This document shows positions 9,501-16,997 of a stretch of DNA of 64,000 nt, piece after piece. The stretch lies in assembly GCA_964562455.1 (NCBI GenBank), contig CAZLTN010000019.1, positions 6,769-70,768 of the forward strand. The letters are read 5' to 3'. The translations under genes were made by a program, and so were the position numbers. The notes below the pieces were generated by a model that made no database searches, was not told where the DNA came from, and saw nothing but the letters and a program-made list of their open reading frames with translations. The stretch is from Ravibacter sp964562455 (GTDB taxonomy: Bacteria > Bacteroidota > Bacteroidia > Cytophagales > Spirosomataceae). Position 1 is the first letter of the stretch; every line of letters begins with the position of its first letter.

Positions 9501-9983
9501 ATCCGCGGGCGCCTTTTCAGGCGGTCCCGCTGCCCACGCCGGAACAGGTGCTTCCTGAGCGGAAGAGGTATTGTCTTTATCGGGATAGATCAGCACGGTG
9601 CTCCTGTTAATCTGCTTGAAAGACAATCCCGTATCCTTCAGCACGATTTCGAGCAGATTTTTGAGCGAGCGTTCCCTCACTTCTAAACTAATATCTTTAT
9701 ACGTCTCCACCTCGTCTATAGGGATGACGAAAGAATAGGATGATTTTTTCTCAATCTTCTTTAAAACCGACTTCAGGCTTTCGTTCCTGAAGCCTACTGT
9801 AATAAGCTTTTCCGAGAGGCCCTGCTGCGGATAATACGAATTCACTGCAACAGCAGCCGCGCTTCCGCACCATAACCATAGAAGCGCCAGACTACGGGCA
9901 AGCCTGAGTGCCCTGCGAAAGCTTTGCTTTTTCCGGGCAATAGCAATCCTTCCGGTGCTATCACCAATTTTTGTTGTTTTCAT
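6501..9983 (-). CDS. SusC/RagA-family TonB-dependent receptor with STN signalling domain
   Basis: A 1160-residue outer-membrane channel. Order: N-terminal signal segment (about residues 25-47), STN domain (about 60-130, from ITVGFRNESLKSVLKKIEKK), CarboxypepD_reg-like domain (about 163-235, VAGTVTDEKGEGLPGVSVLV), a SusC signature near 241-250 (LEEVVVVGYG), TonB plug (NDIASIEVLKDASSTAIYGA), and a C-terminal beta-barrel ending in LGLNITL. The STN domain marks it as a transducer that talks to the FecR protein encoded upstream (10119-11111), which in turn controls the sigma factor. It likely forms an operon with SusD. The imported substrate cannot be inferred. Confidence 0.96.
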   Translation of the reverse strand: MKTTKIGDSTGRIAIARKKQSFRRALRLARSLALLWLWCGSAAAVAVNSYYPQQGLSEKLITVGFRNESLKSVLKKIEKKSSYSFVIPIDEVETYKDISLEVRERSLKNLLEIVLKDTGLSFKQINRSTVLIYPDKDNTSSAQEAPVPAWAAGPPEKAPADISVAGTVTDEKGEGLPGVSVLVKGTTIGTVTGIAGDYTLAVPDSRAILVFSYVGYLAEEVEVGNRGRIDITLRPDLKALEEVVVVGYGSVRKSDLTGAVGTVKAEVLQERPASSLNQGLSGRIAGVNVSSNSGRPGGRANIRIRGASSISVSNNPLYVIDGVILNAVDLQNGSTPIDYLNPNDIASIEVLKDASSTAIYGARGANGVIIVTTKRGNEGGGKVTYDADFSIGVAAKKLEVLNAKEFLQVEEIIYANAAKYDPIGWATGTKYTDPRTKRTNPKLFDAAGNPLYDTDWQDEAFQKAFTQNHQLGFTGGNEKGSYGAFLNYRNEDGIVRGSWQKRYAGRFVFDSQVKSWLRVGGTLGYNDQNEKQVDQLGGGGITTLRQVLEALPIIPVKYPDGSWASNRDYPGMEGGDSPLRVGAERLYYLKTQTMLGNMYANIRLADGLEFRSTLGTNIINQRLDYFAAAGLQYISNNGDASVTNNRFNSWQFENYLTYQKDLGKIHSINAMLGLSWQHVDRFENLARSQNFTDTYFEYNNLGAGATALAPASVATAYGLNSYFARFNYSLLKKYLLTFTGRVDGSSKFGEDNQYAFFPSAAVAWRVTEEDFMQNAGPVSNLKIRASYGATGNSEIPAYMALAGMANYDVIFGGARNIGIGIGRMPNTNLQWEKTHQVDVGLEIGLFSNRLNMELDLYRRKVNDMLLNAPLPLSSGYPSIFTNIGSMENKGVEFALNSTNIKRGKFTWSTTFNISVNRNKVLALSGGSDIYSGATVIRVGQPVGSFFGRVHQGTWSTAEAEQAKKYNMLPGDVKYLDLNNDGTINDNDRTIIGKGIPDGFGTLLNTFQYGPWSLTVDLQYMYGNDVLDRSIHSAEDRQGIANSYKTVLNAWREDNQNTPIAQIRPINAYYTTNNDSHKVSDASFIRGRNLLLAYVFPSRTVSGMKLERLRAFASVQNFFLATRYWGYDPEVSNSAQPFDQGFGLYDYPKPRVFMLGLNITL

Positions 9984-10118
9984 AAGCAGATTTGTCTAAA
10001 GTATTGTTTGTTTCCTGTTCCCGGCGATAACCTGTTTCTGCCGGTAGCCGTCTTGCTTTTTTAATTTGGAACAATTGTTTTTATCATGGGCATTTGGTGT
10101 GTGTTTAGTTGTGAATTG

Positions 10119-11111
10119 TCAGTTGCAGGGCCTTCCTCCCGTGATTTTTATGTTGCTGCCTTCTCTTGTATAGCCTGCATGTCTCATCTGGCACACCAGG
10201 TCGAGGATTTCCTCCAGGCTCTCGCCATGGGTAAAGCTGGCGCTTATCCTGCACTTACCCAGCCCGGGGTTGTCTGCCAGTATGTTTGTCCTGAACCTCC
10301 TCCCTACTTCTTCAAATACCTCATCCAGAGTAGCTTCATCGAAAACAAGAGGGAGAAGATCCAGCGAAAACAGCTCGGTCTCCGCTTCGCTGAGCGTCTG
10401 GATGCTCGACGAGCTCTCCTTGATCGTGATCTGCTCCCTGGCGGTAAGCTTCCCGAAGGATTTTCCTTCCCTTGAAACCTCCACCATGCCGCGTGCTACG
10501 GTCACTTCCGTCTCACCTGCCCAGGTCCTGATGTTAAAAGCGGTCCCCAGGACTCTCGTATGGATATCGCCGGTGTGTACGATAAAAGTAGCAGAAGGGT
10601 CATGCCGGATGTCAAAAAATGCTTCTCCTTTCAATATCACCTCGCGTTCGAAACTGTCTCCGGTATAAAGCGCAATCAGCTCGCTGTTAGGCTTCAGCAA
10701 AACACGGCTGCCGTCGGGCAATGATATTTCCTCGCTTTCGCGGTAAACCCGCCGCTCCAGCACATGCTCGTCCTTCCCGGCTACCGGGAATAATCCGGAG
10801 CCTGCTTCCCGGCCTGGCAGCCAGAGCATCAGCACCAATACCACTGCGGCCGCTACCGCTCCCCAGGCCGCTACTCCGGCCCACGGCCACCTCCTGTGCC
10901 TTTCTATGCCGTTACGTTTCAGGATCGCCTCGTATATCCTGTCGCTTTCAGGGCTTGCCTCTCCATCGGATTCCAGCTCCTTCGCGATGGAACTTTTGAG
11001 AAACCCGGAGGCTTCGTCGTCCCGGACATAGCCGAAAAACTCGGCCTTTTCAGATTCCGAGATCTTCTTTTCAAGATACTGCTTTAAGAGGTATTCCAAT
11101 CGTTCGTTCAT
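10119..11111 (-). CDS. FecR-family anti-sigma factor
   Basis: A 330-residue FecR-type transmembrane regulator. The cytoplasmic N-terminal part (about 1-75, MNERLEYLLKQYLEKKISES) should hold the sigma factor. One transmembrane helix follows (about 78-100, VAAWGAVAAAVVLVLMLWL). The periplasmic FecR domain (about 125-220) shows ISLPDGSRVLLKPNSEL and GEAFFDIRHDPSATFIVHTG, and the C-terminal DUF4974-like segment (FDEATLDEVFEEVGRRF) would contact the STN domain of SusC. It lies between the sigma gene upstream and susC downstream. Confidence 0.95.
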   Translation of the reverse strand: MNERLEYLLKQYLEKKISESEKAEFFGYVRDDEASGFLKSSIAKELESDGEASPESDRIYEAILKRNGIERHRRWPWAGVAAWGAVAAAVVLVLMLWLPGREAGSGLFPVAGKDEHVLERRVYRESEEISLPDGSRVLLKPNSELIALYTGDSFEREVILKGEAFFDIRHDPSATFIVHTGDIHTRVLGTAFNIRTWAGETEVTVARGMVEVSREGKSFGKLTAREQITIKESSSSIQTLSEAETELFSLDLLPLVFDEATLDEVFEEVGRRFRTNILADNPGLGKCRISASFTHGESLEEILDLVCQMRHAGYTREGSNIKITGGRPCN

Positions 11112-11269
11112 CCCGGTATTCTATTTGGGCCGGCCATCCTGCACCTTGTTAAATCCAAAAAAATATCCCATTTCTCCCAACCTGACTTATAGACGGAAAA
11201 CCAGGCGGGCAGGGACAGTCGTTTATGAAAAAAAATAAAAAAAATACGGCTACAAAAACGCAACCATCT

Positions 11270-11866
11270 CTAAATCAGGAACAAAAATAAAAACAGCGGG
11301 AAGTCTACATAGGCGGAAAGCTGCTGCCTGATCGTCTGTAGCGCCCTGACCAGGTGGTTTTTCACCGTTCCCTGTGAAATGTTCAGCCGTTCGGCTATAT
11401 GGTCGTGCGACAGCCCCTCGTTCCTCGAGAGATGAAATATCTCCTGCTGCCTGAGCGGCAGGCCATCCAGGATTTTCTTCAGCAATTCCTCGTTCTGGTT
11501 CTCCAGGATCGCGAAGTCGCAGTCGTTCACACTCGACTCGGTCACCCGGAGGTAAACAGCCTTCTGTTTTTCCTCGTATGAAAGTTCTCTTAAAAAAGTA
11601 TAAATCTGATTTTTCGAAACCGTTTTGATGTAGGCTTCCAGGTTCCGGATGTTGTTCATTTCCGCCCGCCGTGTCCAGATCGTAGAAAAAACCTCCTGCA
11701 CAACATCCTGCGCCAGCGAAGAACACTGTAAAAATCGCTCTGCAGCCCTGAAAACTTTACCGTGATAGCGGTCGTATATCTTGCTGAAGGCTTCCTCGCT
11801 TCCTTCCGACAGCCTTAGCAAAATTATACTCTCATCAAAGCTATTACGTTTATTCGCAGTTCCCAT
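11270..11866 (-). CDS. ECF RNA polymerase sigma-70 factor
   Basis: An extracytoplasmic-function sigma factor of about 198 residues. Region 2 is GSEEAFSKIYDRYHGKVFRA through AQDVVQEVFSTIWTRR; region 4 is LPLRQQEIFHLSRNEGLSHD and ERLNISQGTVKNHLVRAL. I chose the ATG at 11866 (MGTANKRNSFDES) rather than 11929, because sigma homology begins soon after it. It ends in a hydrophobic tail (FPLFLFLFLI), a feature of some Bacteroidota ECF factors that could touch the membrane. It should activate the following FecR/SusC/SusD genes when SusC is occupied. It diverges from the catabolic operon starting at 12136. Confidence 0.93.
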   Translation of the reverse strand: MGTANKRNSFDESIILLRLSEGSEEAFSKIYDRYHGKVFRAAERFLQCSSLAQDVVQEVFSTIWTRRAEMNNIRNLEAYIKTVSKNQIYTFLRELSYEEKQKAVYLRVTESSVNDCDFAILENQNEELLKKILDGLPLRQQEIFHLSRNEGLSHDHIAERLNISQGTVKNHLVRALQTIRQQLSAYVDFPLFLFLFLI

Positions 11867-12071
11867 AAATCGCCGATAACAAGTCTGATTTTCTAAAAAG
11901 TTCAATAGCTCCGGATTATACTGGCCCACAGCTTTTTCCTACCTGCAGTGACCGCGTAAAGCCAGGTCCGGACAGCCTCTTCTACCAATAGCCGGTGCCT
12001 GGAGGGTCAAAGCCGTCAGGCAGGCAGAGCCGCGCGTTACAATATTCCGGATAATAATTTGGGAGAGATAA

Positions 12072-12079
12072 TAACTTTG
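12072..12079 (+). promoter_or_regulatory. Possible -7 element of the MFS-aldolase operon (TAACTTTG)
   Basis: An exact TAnnTTTG match 56 bp upstream of the MFS start codon in the divergent intergenic region. A TTTG at 12058-12061 is too close (10 bp) to be a normal -33 element, so the call rests on the -7 box alone. Confidence 0.4.
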
Positions 12080-12135
12080 TCATAATTTCCCGTCTGTTCC
12101 CTGAAGAACAGCCTGAACCTGAATCCTGAATTCCT

Positions 12136-13398
12136 ATGTCCGAACCTACTCCTGCTATCCGCACACGAGATTCAAGCTTCTATCCCTGGGTTGTGGTAGC
12201 CCTTCTTTGCGTAGTCGGCTGCCTCAACTACCTCGACCGCATGATGATTACCACCATGCGGTCGTCTATAGTGGAAGCGATCCCGATGACTGACGCCCAG
12301 TTTGGGTTGCTTACTTCCGTATTCCTCTGGATTTACGGATTGCTGAGCCCGGTAGCAGGTTTCCTGGCAGATAAATTCAACCGCAGCAAAGTGATCCTGA
12401 TCAGCCTTTTCGTATGGTCGGTGGTAACCTGGCTGACCTCATATGCAACTACGTTTGAGCAACTATTAGTGACACGGGCCCTGATGGGTATCAGCGAGGC
12501 GTGCTACATACCGGCGGCGATGGCGCTTATCATGGACTACCATCGTGGCGGTACCCGCTCGCTTGCCAACAGTATTCATATGGCCGGAATCATGGTAGGG
12601 CAAAGCCTGGGCTTCATAGGCGGCTGGCTGGCCGAAAATCACGGCTGGAATCATGCTTTTGTTATTTTCGGTACAATAGGCGTAGGTTATTCCTTTTTAT
12701 TGCTGCTCACCCTGAAAGACCCCGCCGGGAATCACCGGGAAAAAGCTTTACCGGCGGCAGAGGCCGGCGTCGGTTTTGCGGACGGGATCAGGGGACTGAT
12801 GGGCAACCGGTATTTCCTGATGGCCGTTGCCGGCTGGAGCCTGCTGGGAATTGTAGGCTGGATTATCGTCGGCTGGCTCCCGACTTACTTTAAAGAGCAT
12901 TTCAACCTTTCGCAAACCATGGCCGGCGTATACGCAACCGGCTATTTTTATACGGCTTCGCTGGCCGGCGTCCTCACAGGAGGCGTGCTTGCCGACCGGT
13001 GGAGCAGGGTAAACCCGAGAGGGCGGATCCTTCTTCCCGTAGTGGGGCTGTGTATAGCCGCTCCCGCGGTCTTTATGGCAAGCTCGACTTCGATACTGCC
13101 CTTAGCTGTTGGCTGCTTTATGGTATTTGCATTTACGCGCATCTTCACAGACGGCAATATGATGCCCATACTGTGCCTTATAGCCGACCCGCGGTACCGT
13201 GCCACCGGCTACGGGGTGTTGAACCTGTTCAGTTGTATCATCGGCGGGATCGGCCTTTATGCGGGCGGCGCGCTTCGCGATGCTCATATCGATCTAAGCC
13301 TGATGTTTAAATTCGGGGCGGTCCTGCTGCTCCTGAGTGCGGCATCACTTTATTTTATCAGGCCGGTATACCGGGAAGAAGGCAAGCCTCCCCGTTAA
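12136..13398 (+). CDS. MFS transporter, anion:cation/hexuronate-like
   Basis: A 420-residue, 12-helix major facilitator. The first helix ends in CLNYLDRMMITTMR, and the motif-A loop is GFLADKFNRSKVI. The segment RALMGISEACYIPAAMALIM resembles the anion:cation symporter (hexuronate/sugar-acid) branch. A second motif-A-like loop, GGVLADRWSRVNPRGR, lies between helices 8 and 9. It is the first gene of a co-directional set with an aldolase and three oxidoreductases, so it most likely imports the sugar acid or sugar degraded by them. The exact substrate is not deducible. Confidence 0.9.
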   Translation: MSEPTPAIRTRDSSFYPWVVVALLCVVGCLNYLDRMMITTMRSSIVEAIPMTDAQFGLLTSVFLWIYGLLSPVAGFLADKFNRSKVILISLFVWSVVTWLTSYATTFEQLLVTRALMGISEACYIPAAMALIMDYHRGGTRSLANSIHMAGIMVGQSLGFIGGWLAENHGWNHAFVIFGTIGVGYSFLLLLTLKDPAGNHREKALPAAEAGVGFADGIRGLMGNRYFLMAVAGWSLLGIVGWIIVGWLPTYFKEHFNLSQTMAGVYATGYFYTASLAGVLTGGVLADRWSRVNPRGRILLPVVGLCIAAPAVFMASSTSILPLAVGCFMVFAFTRIFTDGNMMPILCLIADPRYRATGYGVLNLFSCIIGGIGLYAGGALRDAHIDLSLMFKFGAVLLLLSAASLYFIRPVYREEGKPPR

Positions 13399-13469
13399 AT
13401 TATCCGCGACAAGGAACCCTATCCAGATTCATATACCAGTTATCACCTTAAAATTATAAAACATTGAAA

Positions 13470-14270
13470 ATGCGTGAAAGCCGGGTACTCGGTAAACTCC
13501 GGGCCGGCGAAACGGTAAGCTGTTTTAAAATCAATCTTTCTGACCCGCGCGCAGCCGAAATCGCAGCATTGTCGGGTTTTGATTGCGTATGGGCAGACCA
13601 GGAGCATATCGGGCAGGACTGGTCGGCAATAGCCGGAAATGTCTGGGCTACCAAATCGCACGATACCGACCTGATGGTCCGTGTGCCGCGCGGTTCCTAC
13701 AGCGACTATGTACGCCCGCTCGAGCTGGATGCCACCGGTATCATGGTACCGCATATCATGAGCCTGGAGGATGCCCGGAAAGTAGTCGAGATGGTACGTT
13801 TTCATCCATTGGGAAAGCGCCCTATCGACGGTGGGAATGCCGACGGGGCCTACACAGGGATCGATTTCAACGAATACCTTGCCCAGGCTAACCGGCAGCG
13901 CTTTGTCGTGCTACAGATCGAAGACCCGGAGCCGCTTGACGAACTGGATGCCATAGCCGCCCTGCCGGGATATGATATGCTGTTTTTCGGGCCCGGGGAC
14001 TTCAGCCAGGGCATAGGGGCGCCGGGCGAATGGAACCATCCCAGGCTCATCGACGCCCGTAAAAGGGTAGCGGAAACTGCCCTGAAGCATGGCAAGTTTG
14101 CGGGCACCGTCGGGAATCCCGGTAACCTGAAAGAGCTCCTGGATATGGGCTACCGGTTCGTGAGCATGGGAGCCGATGTTGTCGCACTCAGGAACTATTG
14201 CCGCGACCTGGTGAATGTCTACACCGATAACATCCAAAAAGATGCAAAATCGTCTTACCTGGAAAATTAA
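13470..14270 (+). CDS. HpcH/HpaI-family class II aldolase (2-keto-3-deoxy sugar acid type)
   Basis: A 266-residue metal-dependent pyruvate aldolase. Family reactions split 2-keto-3-deoxy acids (KDG-glucarate, KD-rhamnonate, 4-hydroxy-2-oxoheptanedioate) into pyruvate and an aldehyde. Visible residues: the active-site His in WADQEHIGQDW, the Arg in MVRVPRGS, the metal-binding Glu in LQIEDPE, and the Asp in FFGPGDFSQGIG. I chose the ATG at 13470 (MRESRVLGKL); a TTG two codons upstream is less likely. It starts about 70 bp after the MFS gene, and the next gene begins 2 bp after its stop, supporting an operon. It is probably the carbon-splitting step of the cluster. Confidence 0.92.
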   Translation: MRESRVLGKLRAGETVSCFKINLSDPRAAEIAALSGFDCVWADQEHIGQDWSAIAGNVWATKSHDTDLMVRVPRGSYSDYVRPLELDATGIMVPHIMSLEDARKVVEMVRFHPLGKRPIDGGNADGAYTGIDFNEYLAQANRQRFVVLQIEDPEPLDELDAIAALPGYDMLFFGPGDFSQGIGAPGEWNHPRLIDARKRVAETALKHGKFAGTVGNPGNLKELLDMGYRFVSMGADVVALRNYCRDLVNVYTDNIQKDAKSSYLEN

Positions 14271-14272
14271 AT

Positions 14273-15241
14273 ATGCGTCCTACCATGAAGAAACGCCAAC
14301 TTGGGAAAACCGGTATCGAAGTCTCGGAAATTGCTTTCGGAGGTGTTGAGATCGGGATGCCCTATGGCCTGAATACTGCCGGAAATGCCGCGATGCCGCA
14401 GGAAACCGAATCGGTTCAACTTCTCCATACCGCCACCGACAAAGGGATTAACTTTTTCGATACGGCCAGGCTGTACGGGAGAAGCGAGGAGATTATGGGA
14501 AAGGCATTTGCCGGGCGTCGCCAGGATGTGGTAATCGCTACCAAGTGCCGCCACTTCCGTGACAGCAACGGAATACTCTGTCCCGACAACCGGTTGAAGC
14601 AATTCATTGAGAGTTCACTGCAGGAGAGTCTCGCCGCGCTCCGTACAGATTACATTGACATATACATGTTGCATGAGGCTGATACGGAAATCCTCATGCA
14701 CCCTTTAATTGCAGATACTTTTGCCGGGCTGAAGGCAAAAGGCGTTATCAGGGCCACCGGGGCGTCGGTGTACAACCCGGAAGAAACCGCACAGGCTATC
14801 GGTTCGGGAAATTGGGATGTGATCCAGTTACCCTTTAACCTGCTCAACCAGAGCCATGCCGCTTCGTTTAAACACGCCCGCGAAAATGGCGTCGGTATCG
14901 TAGTACGCTCCGTGCTGATGAAAGGCCTGCTTAGCAACCGGGGTCATAACCTGCACCCTGCTCTTCGTGAAGTAGAAACATACATCGGAAAATACCGCGC
15001 ATATACCGGCGGGGCATACCCGGATTTGCCTGCCCTTGCCACGCGTTTTGTCCTGTCGTTCGGGCAAGTTTCGTCGGTCCTGGTAGGGATCGACAAAATG
15101 GAATATCTCGATGCGGCACTGGCCGTTACGCATTATCCCGATCCGCCCGACAGCCTCCGCGACGAACTCGCCGGCCAGGCTTATCCCGATCCGGATTTCC
15201 TTAACCTTCACCGCTGGTCCCAAATGGGATGGCTGAAATAA
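14273..15241 (+). CDS. Aldo/keto reductase
   Basis: A 322-residue NAD(P)-dependent TIM-barrel oxidoreductase. The catalytic tetrad is visible: Asp and Tyr in NFFDTARLYG, Lys in IATKCRHF and His in IYMLHEAD. The start is ATG 14273 or, equally possible, ATG 14285, which gives the canonical beginning MKKRQLGKTGIEVSEIAFGG. It begins 2 bp after the aldolase stop. Relatives include sugar dehydrogenases (D-threo-aldose or L-fucose dehydrogenase type) and lactaldehyde-type reductases. In this context it either oxidises the sugar to its lactone or handles the aldehyde released by the aldolase. Confidence 0.92.
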   Translation: MRPTMKKRQLGKTGIEVSEIAFGGVEIGMPYGLNTAGNAAMPQETESVQLLHTATDKGINFFDTARLYGRSEEIMGKAFAGRRQDVVIATKCRHFRDSNGILCPDNRLKQFIESSLQESLAALRTDYIDIYMLHEADTEILMHPLIADTFAGLKAKGVIRATGASVYNPEETAQAIGSGNWDVIQLPFNLLNQSHAASFKHARENGVGIVVRSVLMKGLLSNRGHNLHPALREVETYIGKYRAYTGGAYPDLPALATRFVLSFGQVSSVLVGIDKMEYLDAALAVTHYPDPPDSLRDELAGQAYPDPDFLNLHRWSQMGWLK

Positions 15242-15248
15242 AACCAAT

Positions 15249-16166
15249 ATGATCAATATCGGCATTATCGGAATGAGTCCGGGAAACGCCCACCCCTACT
15301 CCTGGTCTGCAATCATCAACGGCTGCTTCGACGGAGAAGAAATTACCGTAACAGGGTATCCTGCCGTAGCTGCCTACCTTGAAGCAAACAAAGACACCCT
15401 GGGCATACCTTCTGCACGCGTCACCCATGTGTGGGCACAGGAACAAAGCATAGCCGAAAGCATAGCACGGGCGGCACGGATCGGTACCGTAACCCGGCAC
15501 GCAGAGGAAATGATCGGGCAGGTCGATGCCGTCATACTGGCGCGGGACGATCCGGAATACCATCGCGAAATGGCCGCTCCGTTTATCAATGCCGGGATCC
15601 CTGTCTTTATCGACAAGCCCCTGTGCTATTCGGAAGAGGACCTCAGCTGGTTTTCGGAGCAGCATTCGGCGGGACGGTTCCTGATGTCGTGTTCTTCGAT
15701 GCGCTATGCGGCCGAGGCACGTACCCTGAAACAGGAGCTGGCCGCGCTCGGCGAGCTGGAGCTTGTAACGGCAGTAGGCAAAAAAGACTGGAAAAAGTAT
15801 GGAATTCACCTTTTGGAAGGCATTTTTGCCGTGCTCGGTGATCCAAAAGCCGTCTCTGTACAACATATCGGTTCTCCGGGAAGGGAGATCGTGCACATCC
15901 GCCTGGAAAAAGGGCCCGGGATCACGCTTCACCTTTTCCAGGAAATCACGGGTACTTTCCAGTTTTCATTTTTCGGGCAAAACGGCTGGCGGCTCGTAGA
16001 TATCAGGAATTCGTACTCGATGTTCAGAGATAACCTGGTGGAATTCATACGTTCGGTTGAGGAAGGTGCGCCGAGGATACCCTTTTCTTATACCGAATCG
16101 CTGATGCACATCCTCATCGCGGCAGATCGAAGTCGTGTGGCGGGAGGAAAACTGATTGTCTTGTAA
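15249..16166 (+). CDS. Gfo/Idh/MocA-family oxidoreductase
   Basis: A 305-residue NAD(P)-dependent oxidoreductase, somewhat shorter than the usual 340-400. The N-terminal Rossmann fold has IGIIGMSPGNAHPYSW instead of the standard GxGxxG loop, and the conserved lysine motif is present as VFIDKPLCYSEEDL (normally EKP). The C-terminal part has KKYGIHLLEGIFAVLG, matching the His-containing helix of the family. It starts 7 bp after the aldo/keto reductase. It probably oxidises a sugar, inositol or sugar-acid hydroxyl. The atypical nucleotide loop leaves cofactor preference open. Confidence 0.85.
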   Translation: MINIGIIGMSPGNAHPYSWSAIINGCFDGEEITVTGYPAVAAYLEANKDTLGIPSARVTHVWAQEQSIAESIARAARIGTVTRHAEEMIGQVDAVILARDDPEYHREMAAPFINAGIPVFIDKPLCYSEEDLSWFSEQHSAGRFLMSCSSMRYAAEARTLKQELAALGELELVTAVGKKDWKKYGIHLLEGIFAVLGDPKAVSVQHIGSPGREIVHIRLEKGPGITLHLFQEITGTFQFSFFGQNGWRLVDIRNSYSMFRDNLVEFIRSVEEGAPRIPFSYTESLMHILIAADRSRVAGGKLIVL

Positions 16167-16180
16167 AAACCCGGAAAACC

Positions 16181-16957
16181 ATGAATGTCAAAGAATTATT
16201 AAGCCTGAAAAATAAAATCATTCTCGTAACCGGCGGTTCCGGTAATTACGGAAAATGTATTGTGGAAGGACTTGCCGAAGCCGATGCTACCGTAATCACA
16301 TCATCGAGAGATGCTGCTTCTGCTGACCGTACAGCGAGGGAAATGCAGGAAAAAGGCCTGGAAGTTTATCCTGCCGTGGTCGACCAGGGCAACCCGGAAT
16401 CCGTGAAGCAGATAACCGGTTTTATCAGGGAGCGTTTCGGCCGGCTCGACGGTTTTATAAACAACGCAGTGTCGCGCCCTATGAAGGGTTACAGCGCACC
16501 GATCGAGCAATTCTCCGAATCGATGCGGGTGAATGCTACGGGCATGATGGACCTTCTCCGCGAAATGACCGGCCTGATCGTAGAAAGCGGCGGCGGCAGC
16601 GTGGTCAACATTGCTTCGATGATGGGAATGTTCGGCCCGGATCTCAGCAATTATGAAGGTACCGAAATGGGCGATCTGCCACCGGATTACTTTTTTCATA
16701 ACGCGGGCCTGATCAACCTTACCCGCTTTATGGCCCAGATGAACGCCGGGAAAAATATCCGCTTCAACTGCATCAGCCCCGGCGGCTTATTCAATCACCA
16801 GCCTGAAGCATTTCTTGAAAACTATTGCCGTAAAGTCCCGCTCAGGCGTATGGCAAACCGCGACGACATCAAAGGGCTGGTCGTATTGCTGTGCTCGGAT
16901 GCAGGCGCCTATATCAACGGCGAGAATATTCTGCTGGACGGAGGGTTAAATGCGTAA
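16181..16957 (+). CDS. Short-chain dehydrogenase/reductase lacking the YxxxK lysine
   Basis: A 258-residue classical SDR by size and fold: nucleotide loop LVTGGSGNYGK, INNAVSRP after strand 4, NIASMMGM with Ser146, and the PG motif NCISPGGLFNHQP. The expected catalytic YxxxK reads Tyr170-Phe-Phe-His-Asn174 (codon AAC), so the lysine that lowers the tyrosine pKa and binds the nicotinamide ribose is replaced by asparagine. The rest of the protein is intact, with a normal end (ENILLDGGLNA). It is the last gene of the catabolic set, 14 bp after the Gfo/Idh gene. It may be inactive, altered in chemistry, or affected by a base error. Confidence 0.88.
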   Translation: MNVKELLSLKNKIILVTGGSGNYGKCIVEGLAEADATVITSSRDAASADRTAREMQEKGLEVYPAVVDQGNPESVKQITGFIRERFGRLDGFINNAVSRPMKGYSAPIEQFSESMRVNATGMMDLLREMTGLIVESGGGSVVNIASMMGMFGPDLSNYEGTEMGDLPPDYFFHNAGLINLTRFMAQMNAGKNIRFNCISPGGLFNHQPEAFLENYCRKVPLRRMANRDDIKGLVVLLCSDAGAYINGENILLDGGLNA

Positions 16958-16997
16958 AAATTTGCCTTGTTATTCTTCCACATCATTAGTATGCTCT

